Assembly: GCA_031264825.1 (NCBI GenBank)
Contig: JAISDL010000131.1
Coordinates: 1 to 15,518, forward strand
DNA: 15,518 nucleotides
Direction of reading: 5' to 3'
DNA from: Accumulibacter sp.
GTDB taxonomy: Bacteria > Pseudomonadota > Gammaproteobacteria > Burkholderiales > Rhodocyclaceae
In this document: positions 7,521 to 15,083 of the stretch, piece by piece
Layout: each line of letters opens with the position of its first letter
Position numbering within the stretch: position 1 is the first letter of the stretch
Position numbers and translations under genes: made by a program
The notes under the pieces: generated by a model
Seen by the model: the letters and a program-made list of their open reading frames with translations, nothing else
What the model was told of the DNA's origin: nothing
Databases searched by the model: none

Positions 7521-8455
7521 TCTTTTTCCAGCGCCTCGATGAAGACGCCCGCGACATTGAATCCTGTCTGCGCGGTGATTTCGACCATGCACGTCGGACT
7601 CGTGACGTTGACCTCGGTCAGGTAGCCGCCGATGACGTCGAGTCCGACCAAAAAAAGGCCGCGCGCCGCGAGAACGGGGGCGAGAGCTTCGGCGATTTCG
7701 CGCTCGTGCGCGTCGATTTTGCGCGCGATGCCCGTGCCGCCCGCGGCCAGATTGGCGCGCGTTTCCCCGGCTTTCGGGATGCGCGCGAGACCGTACGGAA
7801 TGACTTGACCGTTGATCAAAAGAATCCGCTTGTCGCCGCCGACGATTCCGGGGATGTAGCGTTGCGCGATGATCGTCCGCTCCGCGTCGCACGTCAGGGT
7901 TTCGACGATCACGTTCCGGTTCGGGTCGTCCGCGCGAACGCGGAATATCCGGCTTCCCCCCATCCCGTCCAGAGGTTTGAGAATGACGTCGCGCTGCGCG
8001 TCGACGAAGGCGTGGATCAGGGCGGGCGCGCGCGCGACGATCATCGGAACCGAGAAACGCCGGAACTCGAGGGTCGCGAGCTTTTCCGAATGGTCGCGCA
8101 GCGCGCGCGGGCGGTTGAACACGCGCGCGCCCTCGGCTTCCGCGCGTTCGAGGAGCCACGTCATCGTAACGTATTCGATGTCGAAGGGCGGGTCCTTGCG
8201 GACGACGACGGCGGAGAACGCACTCAAGGAAAGCGTGCTGTGCTCGACGCGGGAGAACCAGTGCGCGTCGTCGTCGCGTACGTCCAGGCGAACGGCTTCG
8301 GCGCACACGCCGTCGGTTTCCGACCAGAAGATCGCCTGCGGGTGGAGACACCAGACTTCGTGTCCCGCGTTGCGCGCGGCGCGCATCAGGGCGATGCTGG
8401 AATCCTTGTACGCTTTCAGCGATTCCAAGGGATCCAAAATGAAAGCGAAGCGCAT
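7502..8455 (-). CDS. gshB: Glutathione synthetase
   Basis: A 317-residue ATP-grasp ligase that joins glycine to gamma-glutamylcysteine, the second step of glutathione synthesis. It matches the E. coli enzyme nearly end to end: MRFAFILDPLESL, VVVRKDPPFDIEYV, FNRPRALRDHSEKL, the ATP-grasp loop ILKPLDGMGGSRIFRV, GDKRILLINGQVIPYGLARIP, GETRANLAAGGTG, and the metal-binding GLDVIGGYLTEVNVTSPTC. Its start overlaps the gshA stop by one base (TAATG), so the two are coupled, and its end overlaps the apbE start. Confidence 0.96.
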   Translation of the reverse strand: MRFAFILDPLESLKAYKDSSIALMRAARNAGHEVWCLHPQAIFWSETDGVCAEAVRLDVRDDDAHWFSRVEHSTLSLSAFSAVVVRKDPPFDIEYVTMTWLLERAEAEGARVFNRPRALRDHSEKLATLEFRRFSVPMIVARAPALIHAFVDAQRDVILKPLDGMGGSRIFRVRADDPNRNVIVETLTCDAERTIIAQRYIPGIVGGDKRILLINGQVIPYGLARIPKAGETRANLAAGGTGIARKIDAHEREIAEALAPVLAARGLFLVGLDVIGGYLTEVNVTSPTCMVEITAQTGFNVAGVFIEALEKECASPA

Positions 8456-9729
8456 TACTCGACCTCCTCTTCAAGTTCGATCGACGCCGCCAGGTGCGCG
8501 AGGCGCGCGAGAATTCCATAGGTATAAAAGCGGTTCGGCGGGTCGTTGGGTTTCTTGCACTGGTCGGGGCACGAACAACTCGTTTCGAAAGCGACAGGCT
8601 CGAAATACATCCCCGGCGCGTTGAGGTTCTCGTCGATCCCGCGGCTGCCGTGTACGCGGTAAAAGCCGCCGACGACGAAACGGTCGATCATATAGACGAC
8701 GGGTTCGGCGGTATTGCTCCCGATGCGTTCGTAAGTGTGTACGCCCTCCTGGATGATGACCTGGTTTACGTTCACACCCTCCTTGATGACGGACATCTTG
8801 TTCCGCTGCCTTCGATTGAGTCCGACGATCCCCGAAGCGTCCTTGACGGTCATGACCCCCATCCCGTAAGTTCCCGCGTCGGCTTTGACGACGACGTAAG
8901 GCGTTTCCTTGATGCCGTACTCGGCGTATTTTTCGCGGATCATCGCAAGCACCGCCTCGACATTCGCGGCGAGGCATTCCTCACCCTGACGTTCGTGGAA
9001 GTTCACGCTGCTGCACACGGAGAAATACGGGTTGATTCGCCAAGGGTCGACCCCGACCAAGCGCGAGAACTCGTTGGCGACTTCATCGTAAGCGATGAAG
9101 TGGCGGGATTTTCGGCGGGTCGCCCACCCGGCGTGCAGCGGAGGCAGGATGACTGGGGCGTCGAGGTTTTGCAGGAGGTCGGGAATTCCGGAAGAAAGGT
9201 CGTTGTTCAACAGAATCGCGCAAGGGTGGAAGTCGGCGAGTCGCAGGTGCGCGCCGTCGCGGACGAGCGGTTCGACGAGCAGCGTGCTCCCGTCGGGGAG
9301 GTCGAAAGGCGTCGGCGCCGTGATTTCGGGCAGGAGCGACCCCACGCGGACCTCCAGTCCGGCAAGCGCCAGGAGGTGCGTCAGCGACGAAACGTTTTGC
9401 AGGTAGAACGGATTCCGCGTGTGATTTTCGGGAATCAGCAGGAGCTTCTTCGCATCCGGGCAAACGCGCTCGATCGCGTCGGTCACGGCCTGAACGCAGA
9501 GCGGCAGGGAACTCGGCCCCAGGTTGTTGAAACCGCCGGGAAACAGGTTCATATCGATCGGCGCCAGCTTGAACCCCGCGTTGCGCAAATCGACGGAGCC
9601 GTAAAAAGGCGGAGTGTGCGCTATCCATTGCGAACGGAACCACGATTCGATGGCGCAAGCCGCGCCGATGAAGGTCTCTTCGATGTCGAGCAAAGGGCTT
9701 TCCAGGGTGGCCGTTGTACGGCTTGTCAT
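8455..9729 (-). CDS. gshA: Glutamate-cysteine ligase, proteobacterial (ferrooxidans-type) family
   Basis: A 424-residue ligase that makes gamma-glutamylcysteine from glutamate and cysteine, the first and usually rate-limiting step of glutathione synthesis. It belongs to the family first described in Acidithiobacillus ferrooxidans and common in Betaproteobacteria, unrelated in sequence to E. coli GshA. Recognised stretches are APIDMNLFPGGFNNLG, LLIPENHTRNPFYLQNV, DPWRINPYFSVCSSVNFHER, YVVVKADAGTYGMGVMTV and GGFYRVHGSRGIDENLNAPG. A CSCPDQC cysteine cluster lies near the C-terminus. The ATG at 9729 was chosen because AGGAG lies 6 bases upstream and the protein then has family length; a much longer open frame upstream only reads antisense or out-of-frame sequence of the methyltransferase gene. 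It is followed directly by gshB. Confidence 0.95.
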   Translation of the reverse strand: MTSRTTATLESPLLDIEETFIGAACAIESWFRSQWIAHTPPFYGSVDLRNAGFKLAPIDMNLFPGGFNNLGPSSLPLCVQAVTDAIERVCPDAKKLLLIPENHTRNPFYLQNVSSLTHLLALAGLEVRVGSLLPEITAPTPFDLPDGSTLLVEPLVRDGAHLRLADFHPCAILLNNDLSSGIPDLLQNLDAPVILPPLHAGWATRRKSRHFIAYDEVANEFSRLVGVDPWRINPYFSVCSSVNFHERQGEECLAANVEAVLAMIREKYAEYGIKETPYVVVKADAGTYGMGVMTVKDASGIVGLNRRQRNKMSVIKEGVNVNQVIIQEGVHTYERIGSNTAEPVVYMIDRFVVGGFYRVHGSRGIDENLNAPGMYFEPVAFETSCSCPDQCKKPNDPPNRFYTYGILARLAHLAASIELEEEVE

Positions 9730-9735
9730 TGTCGT

Positions 9736-9740
9736 CTCCT
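9736..9740 (-). promoter_or_regulatory. Ribosome binding site of gshA
   Basis: AGGAG on the minus strand, 6 bases before the ATG at 9729. It decides the gshA start against longer upstream options in the same open frame. Confidence 0.65.
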
Positions 9741-9773
9741 GTCGTTTCTGAAAACCGATGCGCCGGTTCCGGC

Positions 9774-11063
9774 TCAAAAGATTTCCTTGAATTTTTCCCA
9801 CCATGTTGCGTCGGCCCGTGGCCTGAACGAACGGAAGGTCTTGGGCAAAGGCGTTTCTTCGAGGCTGCGCTGCGTAAACAAGAAACGCCCATCGCAGACG
9901 AAGCCGAGGTCGGACCAATCGACGGCGTTCAGCGCGTCGGCGAGCGCACGGACGTCGGTCCCCGAATCGTGCGGGAAGACGGCGAGGACCGACCCGTCGT
10001 AATTCGGGCATTCGTGCACAAAAAAAGGCTTCTCGCGGCGAGTTTTGCAATTTACATAAACGCGCGGCTGCTCCGAATGAAAGTAGGCGCGCCCCCAGTG
10101 CCACCAGTTCGATTCGTCGAAGTGCCGGATGCGCCGCGCGATCAGGCGCGCCTTGTGCGGGATCAGGATCTCGGGCGGCGGCTCTCCGGGTTCGCACCAG
10201 ACCATCCGCCGCGTTTTCCCGGTCGTTGCCGTCGACGAGCAGACGAAGTCGCGGTTGCCGGCTTCTTCGTTCGCGTACAGGTCGTCCGCACCCGAGACGG
10301 CGCCGACCTTCACGAAAGCGATGTCGGAAAGCTGGAGCGCGTACTCGTTCCGCAGAAAAAGAAGCTGACCGTTTTTCTCGGAAAAACGCCGCGCCGTCCA
10401 GCGCGGATTCTCGAGGCCGGCGACGCCGTCGGAGTAGCCGAGCCTCGCGTAACGCACGCGACGCGAAAAATCGCCCCGGACGAAACGCCAGATCGCGCAG
10501 TTGGGCGCGACCTCATCGAAGGGGTGCAGGTCGCCTAGGTCGATGAAATCGGTGATCGTCCCGGACGCGAAGAGCGCGCGGTTCAACGGAAGCGCGGACG
10601 TGGCCTTCAGGAGGTCGCGCGGCGTGATGAAGATCAGTTCACCGTCGGGTTCGAGATGGCGAAGACATTTTTCGACGAAAAACAGATAAAGGTTGGCGCG
10701 CTTGTCGAGGACGCTCTCTCCGGCGAGGCGGCGCGTCCCCGGCGAAATGTCCTGGTAGCGCACGTAGGGCGGGTTTCCGATGATCGTGTCGAAGAGTTCG
10801 TCGCGGGGCAACTCGAAAAAATTCATGACCTCGGCTTCCGGCGGCGCGCAGCGCGGGTCGATTTCGATGCCGAGCGCGCCCGGGAAGTGCTTGAGAAAAA
10901 CCCCGTCGCCGCAGGCGGGCTCGAGAACGCGACCGGTATTGCGCACGAGTCTGATCATGCAATCGACGATCGCCCGGGGTGTGAAAATCTGCCCGAGGCG
11001 CATCGGATCGATATCCGACGTCGAGTGAGCGTAAGGCGTCGAGGTCATTTTTTGGGCGGTCAT
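9774..11063 (-). CDS. N6-adenine DNA methyltransferase, TaqI-like, without visible restriction partner
   Basis: A 429-residue class I methyltransferase. LGQIFTP (residues 23-29) and VLEPACGDGVFLKH (46-59) form the SAM site, and NPPY (97-100) followed by VRYQ is the catalytic motif of N6-adenine methyltransferases. The C-terminal half (about 230-429) lacks catalytic motifs and fits a TaqI-like target-recognition region. This looks like a gamma-class enzyme in which catalytic and recognition parts are in one chain. No restriction endonuclease gene is adjacent: gshA follows after 44 bases, and upstream is a noncoding stretch, so it may be an orphan methyltransferase with an epigenetic or protective role, or a relic of a restriction-modification system. 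The ATG at 11063 has no Shine-Dalgarno sequence; Met6 (11048) is an alternative and lacks one too. Target sequence cannot be predicted from here. Confidence 0.88.
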   Translation of the reverse strand: MTAQKMTSTPYAHSTSDIDPMRLGQIFTPRAIVDCMIRLVRNTGRVLEPACGDGVFLKHFPGALGIEIDPRCAPPEAEVMNFFELPRDELFDTIIGNPPYVRYQDISPGTRRLAGESVLDKRANLYLFFVEKCLRHLEPDGELIFITPRDLLKATSALPLNRALFASGTITDFIDLGDLHPFDEVAPNCAIWRFVRGDFSRRVRYARLGYSDGVAGLENPRWTARRFSEKNGQLLFLRNEYALQLSDIAFVKVGAVSGADDLYANEEAGNRDFVCSSTATTGKTRRMVWCEPGEPPPEILIPHKARLIARRIRHFDESNWWHWGRAYFHSEQPRVYVNCKTRREKPFFVHECPNYDGSVLAVFPHDSGTDVRALADALNAVDWSDLGFVCDGRFLFTQRSLEETPLPKTFRSFRPRADATWWEKFKEIF

Positions 11064-11076
11064 CAAGATAAGTCAA

Positions 11077-11082
11077 AGTATA
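11077..11082 (-). promoter_or_regulatory. Possible -10 element of a leaderless or near-leaderless methyltransferase transcript
   Basis: TATACT (within TATATACT) lies 13 bases before the ATG at 11063. A start point 6-8 bases further on would leave only a handful of untranslated bases, in keeping with the absence of a ribosome binding site. No good -35 hexamer is seen upstream, so this is weak. Confidence 0.3.
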
Positions 11083-11153
11083 TATCCTGGGAACCGCGCC
11101 GGAACGCGCCCGTACGGGCGTTTCCGCCTCGATTGATCGCATGACCGCGAAAT

Positions 11154-11191
11154 TTCGGCGTTTTCGCGCATTCGGGCGTGAAAACGCCGAA
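11154..11191. other. Strong 16-base-pair hairpin in the intergenic region
   Basis: Arms TTCGGCGTTTTCGCGC (11154-11169) and GCGTGAAAACGCCGAA (11176-11191) pair over 16 positions around a 6-base loop ATTCGG. The one imperfect position is a G-U wobble in plus-strand RNA but an A-C mismatch in minus-strand RNA, so the plus-strand form is the more stable. No run of T follows on either strand, so it is not a standard intrinsic terminator. It sits between the decarboxylase end and the methyltransferase start. Confidence 0.55.
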
Positions 11192-11275
11192 TATGGAGAG
11201 GGGATGCGCCGTACTCAACAGAGGGCGGATGCCAAGGATCAGATGAAAACCGATCGGTGTTTCAAAACTCTTCTC

Positions 11276-11292
11276 CGGCGGCGAAGCCGCCG
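11276..11292. terminator. GC-rich hairpin downstream of the decarboxylase gene, possible terminator
   Basis: On the minus strand CGGCGGC-TTC-GCCGCCG forms a 7-base-pair stem with a 3-base loop about 59 bases after the decarboxylase stop. A short TTTT comes 7 bases after the stem. The stem is strong but the T-run is short and displaced, so termination is only a guess. The rest of the stretch 11064-11350 holds a perfect 10-base palindrome ACCGATCGGT (11249-11258), the 16-base-pair hairpin at 11154-11191, and no gene I can support. Confidence 0.35.
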
Positions 11293-11350
11293 CCAACTGA
11301 TCTGATACCTGATTCCTGAGAATGAGAGTCGGAAACGACGCCCGGTGGTG

Positions 11351-13600
11351 TCAAGCGTCGTGATGGACGCAATCGACGTAATACTTGGCCTTTCCGCTCT
11401 CGACTTCTTTGACGAGGCCGTGAATATCGGTCTCGAAGCCCGGAAACTCCTCGTTGAAACGGCGCGCGAACTGGAGGTAGCGGACGATCGTCGCGTTGAC
11501 GCGCTCTCCGGGGATCAAAAGCGGGATTCCCGGCGGATAAGGCGTCAAAAGCGTGCTCGTGATGCGGCCTTCGAGGTCGTCGATCGGAACGCGGTCGATT
11601 TCGCGGTGCGACATCTTGGCGAAAGCGTCGGCCGGCTTCATCGCGGGCGTCATGTCCGACAGATACATCTCGGTTGTCAGGCGCGCCACGTCGTTTATCG
11701 AGTACAGCGCGTGGATCATGTGGCAGAGTTCCTTGAGGCCGACGCTTTCGTAGCACGGATGCTCCGCGACGAATTCGGGAAGCACTTTCCACAAAGGCTG
11801 ATTCTTGTCGTAATCGTCCTTGAACTGCTGCAATTCCGCGACCATCGTGTTCCAGCGACCCTTCGTGATGCCGATCGTGAACATGATGAAAAAAGAATAA
11901 AGCCCGCATTTTTCGACGATGACGCCGTGTTCGGCGAGGTATTTCGTCACGATCGCCGCCGGGATTCCCCAATCGCCGAAGTCGCCGTCCACGTTCAGAC
12001 CCGACGTGATGACCGTCGCCTTGATCGGGTCGAGCATGTTGAAGCCCACGGACAATTTGCCGAAGCCGTGCCAGTGGTCGCCGGGGTTCAGCATCCACGC
12101 TTCGCGCTCCTCGATGCCTTCTTCCGAGAGGTCATCGGGGCCCCAGACCTTGAACCACCAGTTGCCTTCGCCCCACTCCTCCTCGATTTTTCGCATCGCG
12201 CGCCGAAAGTCGAGCGCCTCGGCGATCGATTCTTCGACGAGCGCTTTCCCGGCAGGCGCCTCCATCATCGCCGCCGCGACGTCGCACGACGCGATGATCG
12301 CGTACTGCGGCGACGTCGAGGTGTGCATCAAATAGGCTTCGTTGAAAATACTCCGGTCGAGTTCGCGCTCCTCGGAATTCTGGACGAGTATCTGCGACGC
12401 CTGCGAGAGGCCGGCGAGCAGCTTGTGCGTCGATTGCGTCGAAAAGATCATCGAATGCTTGCAGCGCGACCGACCCGCGCCGATCGCGTGGTAGTCGCCA
12501 TAAAAATCGTGGAAGGCGGCGTGCGGCAGCCAGGCTTCGTCGAAATGCAGCGTATCGATCTTCCCGTCGAGGATTTCCTTGATCTCTTCGACGTTGTAGA
12601 GAATCCCGTCGTAAGTCCCCTGCGTGATCGTGAGAACGCGCGGGCGCGCCTTCTTGTCGCGCGCGAAGGGGTTCGCCTCGATTTTCTTCTGGATGTTCTC
12701 CCAGAGGAACTCCTCCTTCGGAATCGGGCCGATGATGCCGAAGTGGTTACGCGTCGGCATCAGGAAGACCGGGACGGCGCCGGTCATGATGATCGCGTGC
12801 AAGACCGACTTGTGGCAATTCCGGTCGACGACGACGATGTCGTCGGGCGCGACCGTCGAGTGCCAGACGATCTTGTTCGACGTCGACGTCCCGTTGGTCA
12901 CGAAAAAAAGGTGGTCGGCGTTGAAAATGCGCGCGGCGTTCCGCTCAGACGCGGCGACCGGGCCGGTGTGGTCGAGAAGCTGTCCGAGTTCCTCGACCGC
13001 GTTGCAGACGTCGGCGCGCAGCATGTTTTCGCCGAAGAACTGGTGGAACATCTGCCCGACGGGGCTTTTCAGGAAGGCGACGCCGCCCGAATGCCCCGGA
13101 CAGTGCCACGAATACGAGCCGTCGGAAGCGTAATGCGTGAGCGCCTGGAAAAACGGCGGAGGCACGCTCTTCAAATAGCTTCGCGCCTCGCGCGCGACGT
13201 AGCGCGCGATGAATTCCGGCGTATCCTCGAACATGTGGATGAAACCGTGCAGTTCGCGCAGAACGTCGTTCGGGATATGCCGCGACGTGCGCGTCTCGCC
13301 GTACAGGAAGATCGGAATCTCGCTGTTCCGGCAGCGGATCGCCATGACGAAGGCGCGTAACTCGGCGATCGTTTTTTCCGCCTCGCCTGTGACGAGTTCC
13401 TCGTCGTCGATCGACAGGATGAAGACCGACGCGCGGCTTTGCTGCTGCGCGAAAGAAGACAGGTCGACGTAACTCGTTACGCCGAGGACTTCAAAACCTT
13501 CGTGCCGGATCGCCTCGGCCAGCGCGCGAATTCCGAGACCCGACGCGTTTTCCGAACGGAAATCCTCGTCGATGATGATGACAGGAAAATTGAAATGCAT
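11351..13600 (-). CDS. Orn/Lys/Arg decarboxylase family protein, AdiA-like
   Basis: A 749-residue PLP-dependent decarboxylase of the fold-type I group that includes arginine (AdiA), lysine (CadA, LdcC) and ornithine (SpeC, SpeF) decarboxylases. An N-terminal wing domain of about 130 residues is followed by the PLP domain: YSWHCPGHSGGVAFLKSP, VVDRNCHKSVLHA, LHFDEAW with the cofactor-binding Asp, and STQSTHKLLAGLSQAS with the Schiff-base Lys393. GRITSTLLTPYPPGIPLLIPGE lies in the C-terminal part. Recalled side by side, it follows E. coli AdiA (756 residues) most closely in length and in stretches such as the STHKLL-ALSQAS block, so arginine is the likeliest substrate, but betaproteobacterial homologues are often labelled only as Arg/Lys/Orn decarboxylases. 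It begins 15 bases after the dcd stop; this dcd-decarboxylase pairing is frequent in the group. The product would be agmatine, cadaverine or putrescine. Confidence 0.9.
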   Translation of the reverse strand: MHFNFPVIIIDEDFRSENASGLGIRALAEAIRHEGFEVLGVTSYVDLSSFAQQQSRASVFILSIDDEELVTGEAEKTIAELRAFVMAIRCRNSEIPIFLYGETRTSRHIPNDVLRELHGFIHMFEDTPEFIARYVAREARSYLKSVPPPFFQALTHYASDGSYSWHCPGHSGGVAFLKSPVGQMFHQFFGENMLRADVCNAVEELGQLLDHTGPVAASERNAARIFNADHLFFVTNGTSTSNKIVWHSTVAPDDIVVVDRNCHKSVLHAIIMTGAVPVFLMPTRNHFGIIGPIPKEEFLWENIQKKIEANPFARDKKARPRVLTITQGTYDGILYNVEEIKEILDGKIDTLHFDEAWLPHAAFHDFYGDYHAIGAGRSRCKHSMIFSTQSTHKLLAGLSQASQILVQNSEERELDRSIFNEAYLMHTSTSPQYAIIASCDVAAAMMEAPAGKALVEESIAEALDFRRAMRKIEEEWGEGNWWFKVWGPDDLSEEGIEEREAWMLNPGDHWHGFGKLSVGFNMLDPIKATVITSGLNVDGDFGDWGIPAAIVTKYLAEHGVIVEKCGLYSFFIMFTIGITKGRWNTMVAELQQFKDDYDKNQPLWKVLPEFVAEHPCYESVGLKELCHMIHALYSINDVARLTTEMYLSDMTPAMKPADAFAKMSHREIDRVPIDDLEGRITSTLLTPYPPGIPLLIPGERVNATIVRYLQFARRFNEEFPGFETDIHGLVKEVESGKAKYYVDCVHHDA

Positions 13601-13615
13601 GGCTTGTGCCCGTGG

Positions 13616-14182
13616 TCAGATTTTCGGCAGGGTGACGCCGACCTGCCCCTGATACTTTCCGCCGCGATCCTTGTACGAAGTTTCGCAGACCTCGTCGGAC
13701 TCGAAGAACACGACCTGCGCGCAACCCTCGTTCGCGTAAATCCGCGCCGGAAGCGGCGTCGTGTTCGAAAACTCCAGCGTGACGTGACCCTCCCATTCCG
13801 GCTCGAAAGGCGTGACGTTGACGATGATCCCGCAGCGCGCGTACGTGCTCTTCCCCAGGCAGATCGTCAGAACCGAGCGCGGAATGCGGAAATACTCGAC
13901 CGTCCGGGCGAGCGCGAACGAGTTCGGCGGAATGATGCACGAATCGCCGTTGACCTCGATGAAAGAGTTCGGGTCGAAGTTCTTCGGGTCGACGATCGTC
14001 GCGTTGATGTTCGTGAACAGCTTGAACTCGTTCGAGCACCGAATGTCGTAGCCGTAGCTCGACGTCCCGTACGAAACGATTTTCTGACCGTCGACGAAAC
14101 GAACCTGACCCGGCTCGAAAGGCTCGATCATCGCGTACTGCTCCGCCATGCGGCGAATCCATTTGTCGGACTTGATGGACAT
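13616..14182 (-). CDS. dcd: dCTP deaminase
   Basis: A 188-residue dCTP deaminase that converts dCTP to dUTP, the main source of dUMP for thymidylate synthesis in many Gram-negative bacteria. Visible family motifs are YGTSSYGYDIRCSNEFKLF, IIPPNSFALARTVEY, LGKSTYARCGIIVNVTPF and the catalytic Glu137 in GHVTLEFSN, ending KYQGQVGVTLPKI. The sequence is of the betaproteobacterial type. The ATG at 14182 gives the family's typical MSIKSDKWIRRMAEQ opening; the TTG at 14203 would add seven unconserved residues. It leads into the decarboxylase gene after 15 bases. A dUTP-producing enzyme and a uracil-DNA glycosylase in the same window are functionally related but far apart and not in one operon. Confidence 0.96.
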   Translation of the reverse strand: MSIKSDKWIRRMAEQYAMIEPFEPGQVRFVDGQKIVSYGTSSYGYDIRCSNEFKLFTNINATIVDPKNFDPNSFIEVNGDSCIIPPNSFALARTVEYFRIPRSVLTICLGKSTYARCGIIVNVTPFEPEWEGHVTLEFSNTTPLPARIYANEGCAQVVFFESDEVCETSYKDRGGKYQGQVGVTLPKI

Positions 14183-14230
14183 TGGTGATCCGTATACGTT
14201 CAATGTGCGCGTATTCTAAACCCTAAACCC

Positions 14231-14261
14231 AAAACCCCCGACCCGAAAACCGCGGGGTTTT
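14231..14261. terminator. Hairpin with T-rich tail between dcd and the region upstream
   Basis: AAAACCCC (14231-14238) and GGGGTTTT (14254-14261) form an 8-base-pair stem around a 15-base loop. On the plus strand the stem is followed by TCATTTTT, the better terminator shape; on the minus strand by GGGTTTAGGG. It would shield dcd from transcription coming from the immunity gene side, or stop plus-strand transcription, although no plus-strand gene is seen before it. Confidence 0.45.
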
Positions 14262-14600
14262 TCATTTTTACCCCCTGGAGGTTCGGTTTTGTGGCAAAAC
14301 GTGCTTCAGGTGAACACGCGCTTGCGGCGCGCCGGCTACGGCCATCGACCACTGAAGGAACGGCGATGGAGGATGTGCGCCGGTACGATGCCGTTCTGTT
14401 GTCCGCCGAAGGCGGCGGAGACGCTTGCGCGAGCCGCGAGGAAGATCGCTTTGGGGAACGGCTTCATCGTTTCAGTTCAGGGACGGTCGGGGCGATTCGA
14501 CGATTGGAAGGCAAGAGGAAGACAGGGTTCGGCGTCGTTACGGCGGTGATTCGCGCGTGCGATCAATTCCGCCTGTACCGTATCGTGTATCCAGCGGAAT
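14262..14600. other. Stretch without a supported gene, rich in small hairpins
   Basis: No recognisable protein in any frame. A GTG at 14291 on the plus strand is preceded by GGAGG (14277-14281, 9 bases away) and opens a frame of 137 codons, but the second part runs antisense through the immunity gene and I recognise no domain. Several short stems are visible: GTTTTG/CAAAAC (14286-14300), CCGCC-GAA-GGCGG near 14402-14414, and AATTCCGC/GCGGAATT (14565-14572 with 14594-14601), the last overlapping the end of the immunity gene. It may be the remains of a gene or element brought in with the immunity gene, or a structured RNA; neither is shown. Confidence 0.4.
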
Positions 14601-15083
14601 TCAATCCTCTTCATCATCAGGCTCGTAGAGCAGATCGACGAGTGCCTCGAAATTCGGCGCCACAAAATTCACCACCATTTTTTCATTGCCGTTCTCATCT
14701 ATAATGCTGTCGTCGTGATACATCAGAACGACGTGCGGCTCGGTCGTCGTGGGTTCGTGCCGGTAATCGAAGCAGATATGGTCACCATTGGCGGAACGAC
14801 CGATGGCGACTATGCCCTCATAGCCGTAAATGTCGAAATTCTGAGAGTTCTCTATTTTCTCAATGCAGGTTGGTCCATAGCCATAAAATGCGACATCCCT
14901 TATGTCTTCTTTTCCATAGATATTTTTGAACTTGAAAGTGTCCTCTTTAATCATCAAGCCATCATGAGCAGACAGGAGCTGTTTATAGTTCTCCGGGAAG
15001 CGATAGCCGATTTTGCGTTCAAATCGTTCGATAACGGAAATGTCTATACTTCCTTCATTCCAGAGTACATTCAAGTGTCTCAT
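14601..15083 (-). CDS. SMI1/KNR4 (SUKH) family protein, probable orphan immunity protein
   Basis: A 160-residue protein with the SUKH pattern: an N-terminal helix region ISVIERFERKIGYRFPENYK then QLLSAHDGL, a middle strand IVAIGRSANGDHICFDYR, and a C-terminal VAPNFEALVDLLYEP with an acidic tail. SUKH proteins neutralise nuclease and other toxins of polymorphic-toxin, contact-dependent and type VI systems in the cytoplasm. The gene is clearly AT-richer than its neighbours (one 60-base stretch, 14881-14940, is near 35% GC), a sign of transfer. It has a near-perfect AAAGGAGG binding site 6 bases before the ATG, and that ATG overlaps an upstream in-frame-independent stop as TAATG, the arrangement expected after a toxin gene. 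No toxin is seen within the window: gluQ occupies the upstream side on the other strand. The family is fairly sure; the immunity role is inferred. Confidence 0.75.
   Translation of the reverse strand: MRHLNVLWNEGSIDISVIERFERKIGYRFPENYKQLLSAHDGLMIKEDTFKFKNIYGKEDIRDVAFYGYGPTCIEKIENSQNFDIYGYEGIVAIGRSANGDHICFDYRHEPTTTEPHVVLMYHDDSIIDENGNEKMVVNFVAPNFEALVDLLYEPDDEED

Noticed and set aside
7521..8519. Extension of the apbE frame to 8519.
   Set aside because: It is an out-of-frame reading of gshB; the ATG at 7520 starts a proper lipoprotein signal.
9730..10197. Extension of the gshA frame to 10197.
   Set aside because: It overlaps the methyltransferase gene out of frame; the ATG at 9729 has a good binding site and gives family length.
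11063..11296. A 77-codon minus-strand frame in the intergenic region ending at the methyltransferase start.
   Set aside because: No domain, no binding site, and it runs through the strong hairpin at 11154-11191.
11345..13360. A 671-codon open frame on the plus strand opposite the decarboxylase gene.
   Set aside because: Composed almost wholly of Arg, Asp, Val and Glu, as expected from the antisense of a GC-rich gene; the minus strand encodes a clear decarboxylase.
14183..14203. Earlier dcd start at the TTG at 14203.
   Set aside because: Adds seven unconserved residues before the typical MSIKSDKWIRRM opening.
14216..14230. CTAAACCCTAAACCC, resembling a plant-type telomere repeat.
   Set aside because: Only two copies in a bacterial intergenic region; chance or part of the neighbouring terminator-like sequence.
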